Assembly: GCA_030068075.1 (NCBI GenBank)
Contig: CM057826.1
Span: 113,484,746 to 113,548,745, forward strand
Direction: 5' to 3'
DNA: 64,000 bases
Source: Paguma larvata
Lineage: Eukaryota; Chordata; Mammalia; Carnivora; Viverridae
Part shown: piece by piece, positions 44,090 through 56,299 of the stretch
Layout of the letters: the number at the start of each line of letters is the position of its first letter
Numbering within the stretch: position 1 is the first letter of the stretch
The notes under the pieces: generated by a model
Databases searched by the model: none
What the model was told of the DNA's origin: nothing
What the model saw: only the letters and a program-made list of their open reading frames with translations
Program-made: the position numbers and the translations under genes

Positions 44090-44353
44090 TGACTTAAGGA
44101 ATTTTTAAAATATGAGATACAGATATAGATAATATATATTATCAATAACAACAATAGCGAGGATCTATTAAGCATGTACTATGCACAAGGCACACTGTGC
44201 TTCACACACATATACATACGTGACTTAAGGAATTTTTAAAATATGAGATACAGATATAGATAATATATATTATCAATAACAACAATAGCGAGGATCTATT
44301 AAGCATGTACTATGCACAAGGCACACTGTGCTTCACACACATATACATACGTG
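44090..44353. repeat. 131-bp tandem duplication, two identical copies
   Basis: The segment starting 'gacttaaggaatttttaaaa' at 44091 recurs at 44222 with period 131. I compared both copies base by base and found no difference. It includes part of a MIR. Identity means a recent duplication or an assembly effect. Confidence 0.97.
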
Positions 44354-44520
44354 TACATACACTAATATGATATAACTCTCACAACCCTAGCGAGTTCTCA
44401 TTTTACAGGTAAGATAAATGAGACCCAGAGAGGCTGAACAATAAAATCATTCAAATATACCTGGTCAGGAAGTGGCAAAGCTGAAATGATAAACACAGTT
44501 CTTTTGGCTCTGCAGTGGTA
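44145..44520 (-). mobile_element. MIR remnant containing part of the tandem duplication
   Basis: 'taagcatgtactatgcacaa', then 'ctctcacaaccctagcgagt', 'cattttacaggtaagataaa', 'ggtcaggaagtggcaaagct' follow the inverted MIR order, with the first part duplicated. Confidence 0.85.
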
Positions 44521-44594
44521 GTGTTCATCTATGTACTCGACATCTTCCCTGATGATGATTATTCTTCCAGGTACTACAATTTCTCAGGTTGTAC

Positions 44595-44760
44595 CTTGGT
44601 GTTATCTACATTAAATTCACCTGAGGTACATGCTAAGGAATAATTCCCAGGCTTTATCTCTGGCTTTCCAAATTAGAATTTCTGAGAGGGAGGTCCCAGA
44701 GATCTACATTTTTAATTTGCTTTTTGACTGACTTCTTAGAAAATGTGAATATTTGAGAGC
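44595..44760 (+). mobile_element. MER5A-like hAT transposon relic
   Basis: 'ttcacctgaggtacatgcta', 'aaattagaatttctgagagg' and 'gatctacatttttaatttgc' follow the MER5A order. Confidence 0.7.
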
Positions 44761-44799
44761 CAGTGTGCTTAATAGGTAGGCCCATGACTGTGAGAGTAA

Positions 44800-44955
44800 C
44801 ATAATGGAAAGCCCATGGCGTCAGAAGTCAGGTGATGGTTTTAATCCCCCCATGAAAGTAACGAGTTCTGTGACTTTGGACAAGTCATTTTACCTTTCTG
44901 GGCCAGCATTATCCCATCTGTAAAGTGATGATGTTAGATGTCTACTTAATTTTGT
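44800..44955 (+). mobile_element. MIR remnant
   Basis: 'gttctgtgactttggacaag', 'tcattttacctttctgggcc' and 'cccatctgtaaagtgatgat' follow the forward MIR order. Confidence 0.85.
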
Positions 44956-45255
44956 GTAAATATTTTCAGTAGATCTTGACAAAATGGGAAAGATTTCAAG
45001 TACAGTGGCACTTATCAGTCAACCGCTAAGTCCTCTTTGCAAGGCCCACCATTGCATTTCAGAGACACTTTCCCTATGTGGAGAAGGGTCAAGGCTGGCC
45101 GATGCCACTACCAGACAACACTGTGACTTGGGAGTAAAACCACATGGCTCCTTATTCCGGGAACTTTATTGCTCTTGCAGGTATAACTAAAGACAGGGGA
45201 GTGATGGCTGTCATTCCAAATGTGCCAAAGTTGAGGCACAGAGGTAGTTTTCTTT

Positions 45256-45312
45256 GATTTTTTTTTGTGTGTGTGTTTGTTTGTTGTTGTTGTTGTTGTT
45301 TGTTTGTTTTAT
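45256..45312. repeat. T-rich tract with (GT)n and (TTG)n
   Basis: A T-run followed by GT and then TTG and TTTG units, about 57 bp in all. No retroposon body is visible next to it. Confidence 0.9.
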
Positions 45313-45319
45313 TTCTGGC

Positions 45320-45700
45320 AGCAGCATATTTTTAAAACAAGCAGTATTTCCTGTGTGAGACAGCAGGGGCTTTTAGAACTAACAGCAGCAGCTCCCTAAT
45401 TTATTTCAGCAAAGAGGAAACTATTCCTGCAAATCCAACAGCATGCATTTCATTTGTGGCCCACACAACTGTACTGGCCTTTACAAGAGAAGCAAATATG
45501 TCCTCAGTGGCAGCTTTGTATTGGCCATTAACTGATCTGTTGGCAGAATTTGGTATCTACATATGCAAATGCACGTTTCGCAGCATACCGTAGAAGGCAA
45601 GGACACATTTCATTTTGCAGGCATATTTTGGGAGTCTGGAAGAATATGTGGTCTTTGTTTTAATCGGCAGTGGCTTGTCCAGTGTTTTCCATACTGACAT
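45320..45700. other. candidate conserved non-coding element
   Basis: No repeats and no coding potential. The DNA has octamer-like and other factor-binding-like motifs such as 'atatgcaaatgcacg' and 'ccattaactgatctgttgg'. Its balanced, non-decayed look resembles an enhancer. Inferred from appearance only. Confidence 0.38.
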
Positions 45701-45884
45701 GTTTACTAAATGAGTGTTTGATATTTAGGTCCCAAAATAAACAGATAATGAATATTCATGCATATTGAATGTAGTCAGAGAAAAAGCCAAGAATAGAACA
45801 TGAGAGTGCATACTCCTACTCCCCATCTGTAACCATTAGGAAAGCAAGACTACATTGCCACTAGCTAGGCATGGAGTCATTCAT

Positions 45885-45945
45885 TCAACAAACAGCTATT
45901 AATTGCACATTATGTACAAGTCACTGAAATAAACACTAGAGCCTT
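45885..45945 (-). mobile_element. L2 terminal fragment
   Basis: 'tcattcattcaacaaacagc' followed by 'gtacaagtcactgaaataaa' is the inverted L2 terminus. Confidence 0.7.
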
Positions 45946-46003
45946 TTTTTTTTATTTCAAGGAGGACAAATCACCTGAAAGTAGAGAATAATAGTTTAAG
46001 ACT

Positions 46004-46870
46004 ATTCATTCAACAAATATTTACCGAGTACATACTTCACATGAGACACTGATATAGGCACCGATGCTTCAAGCAATGAATTTTTAAAAAGTGATAAAAA
46101 TAATTTCCCTTAAAGATTATGTTTAGTGTGAGGAAGACAAAGAACAAATTGAGTATAAATATATATACTACTATATACTATATATATATTATATATATAC
46201 TATACTATATATACATACTATATATACTACTATATACTATATATATATATACTATAAAAAATACGACTGATGGTGGGACGTACTATGCAAAAAATAAATA
46301 AGGAGAGGGAATAGGGGGCCTCTGAAAGGAGACTGATTTAGATTGGGAAATTAGGAAAGTCTTACAAAGAAGTTAAAATATAAATACAGATTAGGGGGAG
46401 ATAAGAGGGGTGTGCCACAGGGGTATCAGTGAGTTGAATATTGGAGACATAGGAGATTTCTAGGGTAAGACCAATGAAGAAGGTGAGCGTGCAGCAAGTC
46501 CACAAGGGAGGCTAGCATGGGCAATGTAAAGGGAACAAGTTTGAAGAGAAAGTTTAAGAGGATTTCAGACCATGTAAGTCTGTGTAAGCTATAAAAAGTC
46601 TTTGACTTTGATTAGGATGGAAAGCCACTGGAATGTGAGCAGAGGAATGACATGATCCAACTTGTATTTTGTAACAATGTCATTAAACTTTGAGCTCAAA
46701 GTAGATGGTAGGGGTAAGGACCCAAGAAGGAAGTCCAGTGGGGTGGTGTTTACTATCAACAAGTTAAAGAATGATGGAGCACTGGTTCAGGATAGGAATG
46801 GTGGAAATGATGAGAAGTAGTTGAATTTAGGATATTTTGAATGTGGAGCTAGTATGATTTCTTAAACCAT
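46004..46870 (-). mobile_element. L2 LINE fragment with inserted TA-rich tract
   Basis: It begins at the L2 terminus, 'ttcattcaacaaatatttac', and continues through 'tttgactttgattaggatgg', 'aaagccactggaatgtgagc' and 'ggaatgacatgatccaactt' in inverted order. The tract at 46156-46262 interrupts it. Confidence 0.85.
46156..46262. repeat. TA-rich tract with ACTATATA units
   Basis: About 107 bp made almost only of TATA and ACTATATA-like units, partly self-complementary. The 60-residue Tyr/Ile-rich frame across it is an artefact. Confidence 0.95.
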
Positions 46871-46874
46871 CGAA

Positions 46875-47035
46875 TGTTTCACCTTGAAATACAATACCCA
46901 TGCAGAAAAGTGCATGGTAAAATGCACAAAGGTAAAATTTACGAATGTGACATCACGTACCAATGCAGTGTAAAGCACACACCATGTATCCACCACCCAG
47001 GTTAAGAAATAAAACGCTGACAGCACTCCAGCTGC
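46875..47035. mobile_element. old LINE-type fragment, family uncertain
   Basis: 'gcagaaaagtgcatggtaaa' and 'catgtatccaccacccaggt' resemble a segment found in old L1 untranslated regions. I cannot assign the exact family. Confidence 0.45.
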
Positions 47036-47360
<325 letters not shown>

Positions 47361-47385
47361 TGAGTGTTATTGACATATAAAGTGA

Positions 47386-47877
<492 letters not shown>

Positions 47878-48048
47878 TGAAATCCTCTCAACACTGTATT
47901 AAAGATTTTAGATATTTAGGTAAGAAATTCCCTATGACTGAGAATTCAAAAGGCTATAATTGACTGCTATGTTATCTTAGAGTTAGTCAAGGGAATGTGA
48001 AACTGTGAAAGGTATAAACCAAAACAAACGGGGTATTAAAAATATTTC

Positions 48049-48123
48049 CTTTGGTTCTGGTGGAACCAGATGCCAAATAAGGTATCTTTGGTTCTGGTGG
48101 AAACAGACACCAGAATAAGGTAT
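48049..48123 (+). repeat. tandem duplication of ~37 bp inside the NAMPT pseudogene
   Basis: 'ctttggttctggtggaa' begins at 48049 and again at about 48086, each copy ending 'aataaggtat'. The copies differ at several positions, so the duplication is not recent. Confidence 0.9.
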
Positions 48124-48177
48124 CTCTTGAATTTTTCCATCATGTACTGCATGACCTTGAGATTACTGTCTTCTGCT

Positions 48178-48237
48178 GATCCCAACAAAAGGCCCAGAAA
48201 GGGCCCAGATCCCAACAAAAGGCCCAGAAAGGGAGGA
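48178..48237 (+). repeat. 30-bp tandem duplication inside the NAMPT pseudogene
   Basis: 'gatcccaacaaaaggcccag' starts at 48178 and at 48208, period 30. The copies are nearly or fully identical. The unit is a whole number of codons and repeats the DPNKR segment. Confidence 0.95.
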
Positions 48238-49025
48238 TTATGTTTACATAGGAAACAGCAGAGAATTTGGTTGCACTTTAGAAAACGATACCTTGAAGAA
48301 TTCCATCGTGATCTTCTTCTGTTTTCAAGAGTGGGAGGATGACAAGAAGCTGTTCATACATGATGAGACAAAACACAAAACTGAAGAATGAGCTGGAAAC
48401 TCCATCACCTTAAGCTCTGTTTTATGACTGAGTATGTGAGCATGTTGGGGGTGGGATGCTGCACGCATGCAGACATCTGTGTGTACGTAATACACAATGT
48501 TTACTGTACAGATCTATTTCTTCATGTTCTGTGATACATTACAGCCATATTATTTGCTGGTTTGTGAACATACTGTCCTTTTAATTTTTTCCCAATGTTT
48601 AGGTAATCTCTAATTAGGAAATGCATTTAATCATGTAAGAGATTAATGGTGAAGTAAGCTTTTTAGGGCCCTATGCCAAGAGAGAGTAATTCAGTCTGGT
48701 ACTGATCTCCTCACAAACAACAGAACTAAGAAACTTTAGTATATAACTGGAGATCGCACCAAACAGATTTGAATAAAATTACCATGGTTTCTTTATGTTT
48801 ATATTTAAGTTGTATTTTTATACAAACAAGATTGTGTAAGGTATATTTAAAGCCTTAGTGATTTAAGAGTCTTTCCAACTCTTCACGAGTTTTGAGCACA
48901 GACTTTTAAAAAAGTATCTGAAAATAAAAGACATTGCCTTTTTTCATTAAGCATTACATAAAATACGGCCTTAACAAAGTTGTTTGTGTTATTAAACAGT
49001 TTGAAAATTACGTCAGGACAAAACC

Positions 49026-49261
49026 TGGAGAAAATCAGTTTGCAAACCTATGACATGTGGAAAATGTTGGGTATTGAATTCATAAGAAAACTCATGAAGT
49101 CCAACTTACTGAGCATTTAGTTATAGTCTAGCTGGTGAAAAAGCTTCATGAAAATGCTTTCATTATCCCTGAGGAGCCAAGGGTATGCTGGAGTCGGCTC
49201 CCACGGGCTCCCTGGGACTGGCTGTATGCATCTTTTCCCAGCTGCACTTTCTGTGACATTT
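49026..49261. other. unannotated sequence after the NAMPT pseudogene
   Basis: Similarity to the NAMPT 3'UTR is lost after about 49025. No poly(A) tail is seen. No other feature recognised. Confidence 0.4.
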
Positions 49262-49490
49262 GTTTATTTTTTGTATTTTTTTCAATTTTATTTAAATCCA
49301 GGGTAGCTAACATATAGTGTAATTACGGTTTCAGGAGTATAATTTAGTGTTTCGTCACTTACATATGACACCCAGGGCTCATCCCAATAAGTTGCCCTGC
49401 TTAATGCCCATCACCCATTTAGCCCATCCCTCCACCAGGCATCTCTCCAGCAACCCTCAATTTGTTCCCTTTTTTAAGTGTGTTTTTTAA
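49262..49490 (-). mobile_element. L1 3' end, felid/carnivore type, inverted
   Basis: 'gggtagctaacatatagtgt', 'ggtttcaggagtataattta', 'gcccatcacccatttagccc' and 'tccagcaaccctcaatttgt' are the inverted 3'UTR of a carnivore L1. Its left edge has the 'tttatttttt' A-tail complement. Confidence 0.88.
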
Positions 49491-49696
49491 TTTTTAATTT
49501 TTTAATGTTTATTTTTGATAGAGAGAGAAAGAGTAAATGGGGGAGGGGAGAGAGAGAGGGAGGCACAGAATCAGAAGCAGGCTCCAGGCTCTGAGCTGTC
49601 AGCACAGAGTCTGATGCAGGGATTGAACCCAGAACCAGGAATTCATGACCTGAGCTGAAGTTGGATGCTTAACCAACTGAGCCACCCAGGTGCCCC
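49491..49696 (-). mobile_element. SINEC at the edge of an L1 3' end
   Basis: Inverted copy ending 'gagccacccaggtgcccc'. 'ttaagtgtgttttttaa' (49474-49490) and 'ttaagtgtgctttttaa' (49697-49713) are a 17-bp target duplication with one mismatch. Confidence 0.96.
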
Positions 49697-49713
49697 TTAA
49701 GTGTGCTTTTTAA

Positions 49714-51447
49714 ATGCAAATCTAACAATCCAGAACCCACATCCCCAACCACCTGTTCTCATCACCCCAGGGCCAGGTACTAGGCTCCTAATGGCTGCCT
49801 CCATGCTCCAGATTCTACTGACATTTTCATGAGATTTGCTTCATTTGTTCCTTCCTTTGAAGATCCTAGTAATGCTTCTTGCTCACAGTACTTCTCCCTC
49901 CCATTGCCTCCTGACTGACCCTAGAGCTTCCCTATGTTGCCCACCTATGGAGTGGTATGCCCCTTCCCCTTGAGAACTGAGTAACAAACTATCTTTTCTG
50001 TGAGGGCCATCTTCTTCACACCTAAATTATAATAAAACCTATATTTAAAGAGAAGCTCTTTGAAGAATGCTCTCAAGACCAACACATATGAGAAAAAAAA
50101 ATATGGTTGGGAAGAAGGGATGTACCTATGATTTAGTGCCAAGAAAGGCCTCAGTCAATCCTACTGAAATGAGATGGCCCTTCTAAGTCATTCTCTTTGA
50201 AGCAAAGGTCCTGGCTTTTATAAGCCTATACTGATTAGGGTAGGGTGCATCCAGACTTGGATGAGAGAGAGGACTTGACCTAGGTCTCTGAAGAAAGTCT
50301 TTGACAGAGAACATCACCCAGAGAGGAAGCTCTTCAGTTGTCACAGAGGGCTGGGGAGGTGCACCTCTGCACATACCATGTAACAGGAAGATAAAAATCA
50401 ACTGCCAAATGCTAGCTTTTAAGATTCATGAGCTTCTGACAGAGTCAACATCAGTGAGGAGAATAAATGCTGTAGTTGAAAAGGTGCTAAAAGTTCATGC
50501 CAAATGCAAAGTCAGATATGTCCCTTCAACCCTGGCAAAATAAATAAATGTAAAATAAATTAGCCATTTACAACTTTGCAAAACCCAACATACTGTGAAG
50601 ACTTATCAGCTGGACCATGAAAAAAATTGACTGTCTTCAACAAAGCAATTAAAAATGAAGATCGGTGTACCTGAAGTCCAAATAAAATAAGCTCCAAGAG
50701 TAGAAGAAATGTAGAAATAAAAGTTTGTTGGATTTCTCCCTCCCTTTCTCTCTCCCTCCTCCTCCCTCTCTCCTTGTCTCTCTCCCTCCCCTAATTTGAC
50801 TTTGGAATTTTTTATCATTTGGTAAAGCTGATGACCAACTAAACAGGATAGAGCAATCGACAATAGCTGATTAAGCTCCTCATCCTCCAAAAACAGTGAG
50901 CACAAGGACATGAAGTCAGTGTGGATTCTGAGCAGCCCCAGGGTGATTCTAAGGAAATTTTCTGTTTGTCCTTGGCTGTTTTCTCTCTAGCAATTAGGGA
51001 ACAAAGAATGCGTAAACCACACTTACCACTGGTTTATCATTGTAATAAGCCATGGTAGAAATAAAATAGAAAAAAAATAAATAAACAGATACCATGGTTG
51101 AGCCACAAAGACCTAGAGATTTTTCTGTAAATCGGAAAGGAAACCAACAAAAAAGAATGGGTTTTATTCAAAGAAACTGAGTAAATCTGCACAGGAAAAG
51201 AAAACACCTAGAGATTTCATAAGCATTCTCACAAACAAGTGTAGATGAGGAGAGAGAGCCAGTCAAGAGAGCAGCACGAAGGCAGGACCAAACTTCATCA
51301 TGACTAGATGAAGATGTGGAGGTTTCACCAGGGACACATCTTCTTTAAAACATGTTGTCTTAGTGCAGTGGTTTATCTGCTTCTTGATGCTTTCCTTGCA
51401 CTCTATTTCGAATATCTATATAGCTGCAGATCCCTTACTTGGTTCTA
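49714..51447. other. unannotated sequence with CT-rich tract
   Basis: 50738-50791 is a pyrimidine-rich (CCCT/CT)n tract. The remaining 1.7 kb shows no recognised repeat or gene; short frames at 49945-50142 and 50183-50543 overlap each other on opposite strands. Confidence 0.45.
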
Positions 51448-51462
51448 TACAATCTAGTACAG

Positions 51463-51685
51463 GGGCGCCTGGGTGGATGAGTCAGTTAAGCATCCAACTT
51501 TGGCTCAGGTCGTGATCTCCCGGCCCCTGAGTTCAAGCCCCACATTGGGCTCTGTAGTGATAGCTCAGAGCTTGGACCTACTTCGGATTCTGTGTCTCCC
51601 TCTCTCTTTTCCCCTCCCCTCCTCGCACTCTGTCTCACTCTCTCTCTCTCTCTCTCTCAAAAATACATTAAAAAAAAAAACTTTC
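51463..51685 (+). mobile_element. SINEC, full length
   Basis: Head 'gggcgcctgggtggatgag', B box 'gagttcaagccc', CT stretch and A-tail. 'tacaatctagtacag' (51448-51462) and 'tacaatctagcacag' (51686-51700) are the target duplication with one mismatch. Confidence 0.97.
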
Positions 51686-51749
51686 TACAATCTAGCACAG
51701 ATTTATTATTCTGGTTCTGTGCTTGATATGGTTGAAGATAGAAGGATAA

Positions 51750-52010
51750 CAACAGCTAACATATTTTGAGCAAATACTATGGACTACATTCTACATAAAT
51801 CTCTTTAAACTCTCACAAAAGTCATTTGGGGATGAGCTTATTATAATCTCCATTTATGGATGAAAAAGCTAACACTCAAAAAAAAAAAAAAAAAAAAGCT
51901 AATACTGAGGAACATTAAATAACTTGCTTAAGGGTATAAGCTTGTAAGCTGCTTAGAAAGACCAGAACCCTGGTCAATCTGATTGTAGAGGCTGAACTTT
52001 AAACCTAGTT
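51750..52010 (-). mobile_element. MIR SINE remnant with a poly(A) insertion
   Basis: 'aacaacagctaacatatttt', 'ctaatactgaggaacattaa', 'taacttgcttaagggtataa' follow the inverted MIR order. It is interrupted by a short A-run with duplicated flanks at 51863-51906. Confidence 0.85.
51863..51906. repeat. poly(A)-only insertion with 14-bp duplicated flanks
   Basis: 'aaaaagctaacact' (51863-51876) and 'aaaaagctaatact' (51893-51906) flank one C and a run of A. The second copy joins smoothly to the following MIR sequence, so the extra DNA is essentially A only. Confidence 0.75.
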
Positions 52011-53185
52011 TAAATCTAGTCTCTAGTTTCTAGAGAAGAGATTCACTATTACTAATAAGATCCTAGAAGGAAAGAGAAATTGATTATATCCTTGAAAAAA
52101 AAAACTAGTTGAAATTATGTAATTAAAAAATGGTAGCTATGGAGGGAGAAATGGTCACACAAACACAGAGATTTCACAATATTATAGGACATCTCTGAAG
52201 AACACAAGTTGGTGATGTATCAGCCATCACCAGAGAATAACATTGGGATAAATTATAGAAACTCTAGACATTTACCTTTTCCTTTGTTTGATTACTAAAT
52301 TTTATAACAGGAGAAAAGTCTTGCTTCACAGCCCTTGAGAATATCCCTAAGAGAAGATATACATTAAAGGAGATAAGAAATAAATTACTGGCTTAGAAAT
52401 TACTTATTCTCAGTGCCATCTCCCCTCCTGTGAATCTCTGTATGTATTCTTCGGCCTGCGGAGTCACTCATCATGCCCCGGATGCATTCCCCCTCTTAGT
52501 GTAGTCAATTTTTGTCTTTGTTTCCTACCCAGACCATTCAATGGATTAAAAAGACTGGAGGCCATATTGAATGGGTGTCTCTGGCTAGCCTGAGTCATAT
52601 AAACGGTCTTATGGAATCCTGACCAAGGCCAGGAAGTAGATCAATAGGTCATCTTGCTAACGCAATCTAACTTCTGATTTCCTTTCTTGGCTGAATTCTA
52701 GAGGTCCCATATCCGTAACACAGAAGATCATGTGGCAGAGAGAGAGAAGGAGGAACATTTGAGGTAGCCCAAATTCTACACTAGGAAGCAGCAGAATGAC
52801 TTTTACTCCCTACAGCCATCTCTGCTACACTTTATTCCCTCAGAAATAAAAACAAACAAACAAACAAACAAACCAAAAATCAACTCCCCTCTTTGATAGA
52901 GTTAAAAAGGCTATATTTGTTTACAACCAACTCATAAAAAGGCAATTTTGAGAAGTACAGCAGATATTTTTTGGTTGGTTCCCTAGTTTTTATCTCTCCT
53001 TCCCTGACAACAGCACTAGTTTTTTTGTTTGTTTGTTTTGCTTTGGTTTTTTGGTAGCCTACTGTTTTTCTGTTCTCACCTATGGAGCTGGAATGGGATT
53101 GATTATATCCTTAAGGCAATTATCCGATGGCATTGACCTAGTCACAGTATTTGTTTAATGGATGAGCATGGAACATGCTCAAAAC
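52011..53185. other. unannotated sequence
   Basis: No gene or assignable repeat. 52849-52872 is an (AAAC)n tract and 53020-53052 a (TTTG)n-type tract. Confidence 0.45.
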
Positions 53186-53189
53186 AAAT

Positions 53190-54512
53190 GATAACCAGAG
53201 AAACACTTAGTAATTCCTAAAAGGAAGCAAAAGAGAATCCCTTGACATTGGTCTTAGCAATTTCTTGGATATGACACCAAAAGTATAAGCACCATGAGAA
53301 AAAAAAAAGGGATTACACCAAACTAAAAAGCTTCTACACAGAGGAAACAATCAACAGAATGAAAATGCAACCTAAAGATTAGGAAATAAGATTCCAAATC
53401 ATAGGTCTCATAGCAGTTAATATTCAAAATATAGAAGGGACTGCTATAAACCAAGAGCAATAAAAATGAATTAGCTGATTAAAAAGTGGTCAAAGGATCT
53501 GAGAGGCATTTTTCCAAAGAAGATATGCAAATGGCAATAGGCACATGGAAAGATGCTCTACATCACTAATTATCAGTGAATTGCAAATCAAAAGCACAAT
53601 GAGATACCATCTCACACCTGTGAGAATGGCTATTATCAAAAAGATAAGAGATAACAAGTACTGGCAAGAATGTGAAGCAAAGGTATCCCTTGTGTGCTGT
53701 TGATGGGAATGTAAATTGTTACCGCCATTATGGAAAATAGTATGGAAGTTCCTCAAAAAATTAAAAGTAGAACTACAAAAAAGAAGTAGAACCACCATAT
53801 AATGTAGAATTCCCACTTCTAAATGTATCTCGAAAGGAAAATAAATCACCATCTCAAAGAGGTATCTTTACCTTCATGCTCATCGCAGCAAAAGATAAAC
53901 AGTATGTGGGGTATATATGTGTATACACATGCGCACATATGTAGATAGATACATACATACATATATACAATGGAATATTTATTATTCAGCCATAAAAAGG
54001 AAGGAATTCCTGCTATTTGTGACAACACAGATAAACCTGGAGGGCCCTATATGCTAAGTGAAATAAGTCAAAGACAAATACTGTAGGATCTCACTTAAGT
54101 GTGGAATCTTAAAAACAAAATAAAACCAAACAAAAAAACAGAACTTACAGAGACAGAGAGTAAACTGCTATTTGCCAGGGGTGGGAAGGGAGGAAGTGGG
54201 AGTAGGTGAAATGGATGAATGTGGTTAAAGAATACATCTTACAGTCCTAAGATGTATCAGTTCTGGGGGTTTAAAGTGCAACATGGTGACTACAGTTAAC
54301 AGTACTGTATTGAGGAACTGAAAGTTGCTAAGAGAGTAGATCTTGAAAGTTCTCAACACATACACATGAGGCAATTATGTGAGTTGACGGATGTGTTAAC
54401 TAAACTTACTGTACTTATTCCACTATGTACATATATAAAATCAAATCATCATGGTGCATATCTTCAATTTTTACAAGTTTGTATGTCAAATGTACCTCAG
54501 TAAAGCTGAAAA
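53190..54512 (+). mobile_element. L1 LINE 3' portion (end of ORF2 and 3'UTR)
   Basis: The DNA follows the last third of L1 ORF2 and its 3'UTR: 'aactaaaaagcttctacaca', 'aatgagataccatctcacac', 'attattcagccataaaaagg', 'actgctatttgccaggggtg' and 'catggtgactacagttaaca'. It ends with 'gtacctcagtaaagctgaa'. The frame is broken by stops and by a TATA/GATA-rich tract near 53910-53965. Confidence 0.9.
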
Positions 54513-55780
54513 ATAATCGAACTTTAAAAGAAACATTGAAAATCCTGGGAAAGCAAAATTTCTTCTTCCTAAAAGGAAGCTTGCATTTTTTCTTCAGGGT
54601 TTTGTAGAAGGATGATAGGAAGTTTCAATGGCTGTAGTCCTTTTTCTACCGTGAGGATAAAACCATATTCCAGGAAATATAGTTGAGACACGTGGGAAAG
54701 TCTGAGTTCAGAATCACACAACCCCTTACACCAGTTTGCAGGTTCTTCAATGAGGTGAGCCAAAAAATATGTTTTAAAAGGCTGGCTGAGGACAATGTTC
54801 CGTCTTCTCCCACAAGAAGTGACTATGGCAGGCGCCTCCTGGTCTACCACACTCGGCAGTTCCCAGACCCGTCTATAGTCTGTTACAATGTAACTGGATG
54901 TGTATGGTGCTCAAAAACATGTCAGAAATGAACTTGTGAACACTAAGAAATCTTACCAAGATCCCAGGTATAAGATCTAGTTAATATCATGTGAAAGTTG
55001 AGCTTCAAATTAAGGTAACCATGCTTGAATTTGCCGGATGGTACAAGAGGTTCGGAAGTCTCTCTTAGAGCTTCCTCTGACCTGGTGGGACTTGACCCTG
55101 GACAGAGAGAATACCAAAAGCAACTCCTGTAAACAACTAGGAGACTCGAAACATCTTGCTTCCTGCTTGTCCTGCTGTTCTAAACTATGCTCTAGTGAGA
55201 ATGTATCAATTTAGTTATCACAAGGACGGGTAAGTTCTATTTGATTTGTGAATCAAAAGCCTTATGCCTAGGCTCTACACCAGTCAACTGTGAGATGCAT
55301 TCAAGTGGTTCAGGATACAGAGGTCCAAGATGAAGACATGTATGTATTATAAACATTTGTACTGGTTGTTTAACTGGGACACCTTAAGGTCACCTCAGGG
55401 TGTAAAGAAATGCAACTGCCACACAAGGTAAATCCATATGGAGAATCAGCTCAACTATTCTTTTTAAAATCTGAACTCCTTCGGCATCAAGGAGATGTAG
55501 TCTATGTTTCCCTGCCCTGCTAACTCTTCTAGTGAGTATGTGCCTCTCTGTTCACATGTCACAGGAAAGGAAGACCTGAGGAGACTTTTTCCTATCAATT
55601 CCTCCCAAGACAACTCTTCTCCTTCCTCTGCTTTAACATTAATTTCCAGGAGCTGAACTAATGCCTTCTTGCCTTTCCTTTTCACTTCTTGCTCTCATGC
55701 AGTCTCTTGCTTAGAGCACATGAGGCTCTCCGTCTCCTTAGGCTCCTTGTATTTTCTGGACTATTCCCTATATTCGATAC
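54513..55780. other. unannotated unique sequence
   Basis: No repeat family recognised. 54569-54931 is open on both strands over part of its length (93 and 82 residues), with no recognisable domain. No gene called. Confidence 0.45.
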
Positions 55781-55789
55781 CTTGTTAAA

Positions 55790-56065
55790 TCTTCCTTTTT
55801 CTTTGGTCTCTGCTAAAATAACCCTTCCTCAGCTAAATCAGGTGTCCCTGCTCTAATCAATCATTGCATCCTATACTTTTTGTTCAAAAGCCCTATCACA
55901 TTTTGTGTTTATTTACACATACAAGAATGTGATTGTTTGATTTCTTGCATAGCACACTGGACTAATCCTATCAAGGGCAAAGACTTGATGTATTTGTTTA
56001 TTGTTATGTCTCCAAAGGGTAGCACAGTGCCTGGTGCTTAATAGACATTAAGTAAATAGCTTGTA
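55790..56065 (+). mobile_element. L2 LINE 3' end
   Basis: 'tctctgctaaaataaccctt', 'gccctatcacattttgtgtt', 'gtagcacagtgcctggtgct' and 'taatagacattaagtaaat' follow the L2 3' order. Confidence 0.83.
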
Positions 56066-56075
56066 TATTTGTTTG

Positions 56076-56292
56076 TTTTTAAGTGTATTTATTTTTGTGT
56101 GAGAGAGCAATGAGCGAGACAGCGAGCATGTGAGTAGGGGAGGGGCAGAGAGAGGGAGAGAGACAATCCCAAGCATGGCTCTACACTGTCAGTTCAGAGC
56201 CTGAAGCAAGGCTTGAACGCATGAACTGTGAGATCATGATTTGAGCCAAGTCAAGAGTCGGGTGCTCAACCCACTGAGCTGCCTGGGTGCCC
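56076..56292 (-). mobile_element. SINEC, full length, diverged
   Basis: Inverted copy: 'ttttaagtgtatttattttt' on the left and 'ctgagctgcctgggtgccc' on the right. Many substitutions at CpG sites suggest an older insertion. No clean target duplication. Confidence 0.93.
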
Positions 56293-56299
56293 AGGAAAT

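Noticed and set aside
44090..44353. CRISPR-like repeat array
   Set aside because: There are only two adjacent copies with no spacer, in mammalian DNA.
46119..46301. 60-residue Tyr/Ile frame
   Set aside because: Translation of a TA microsatellite.
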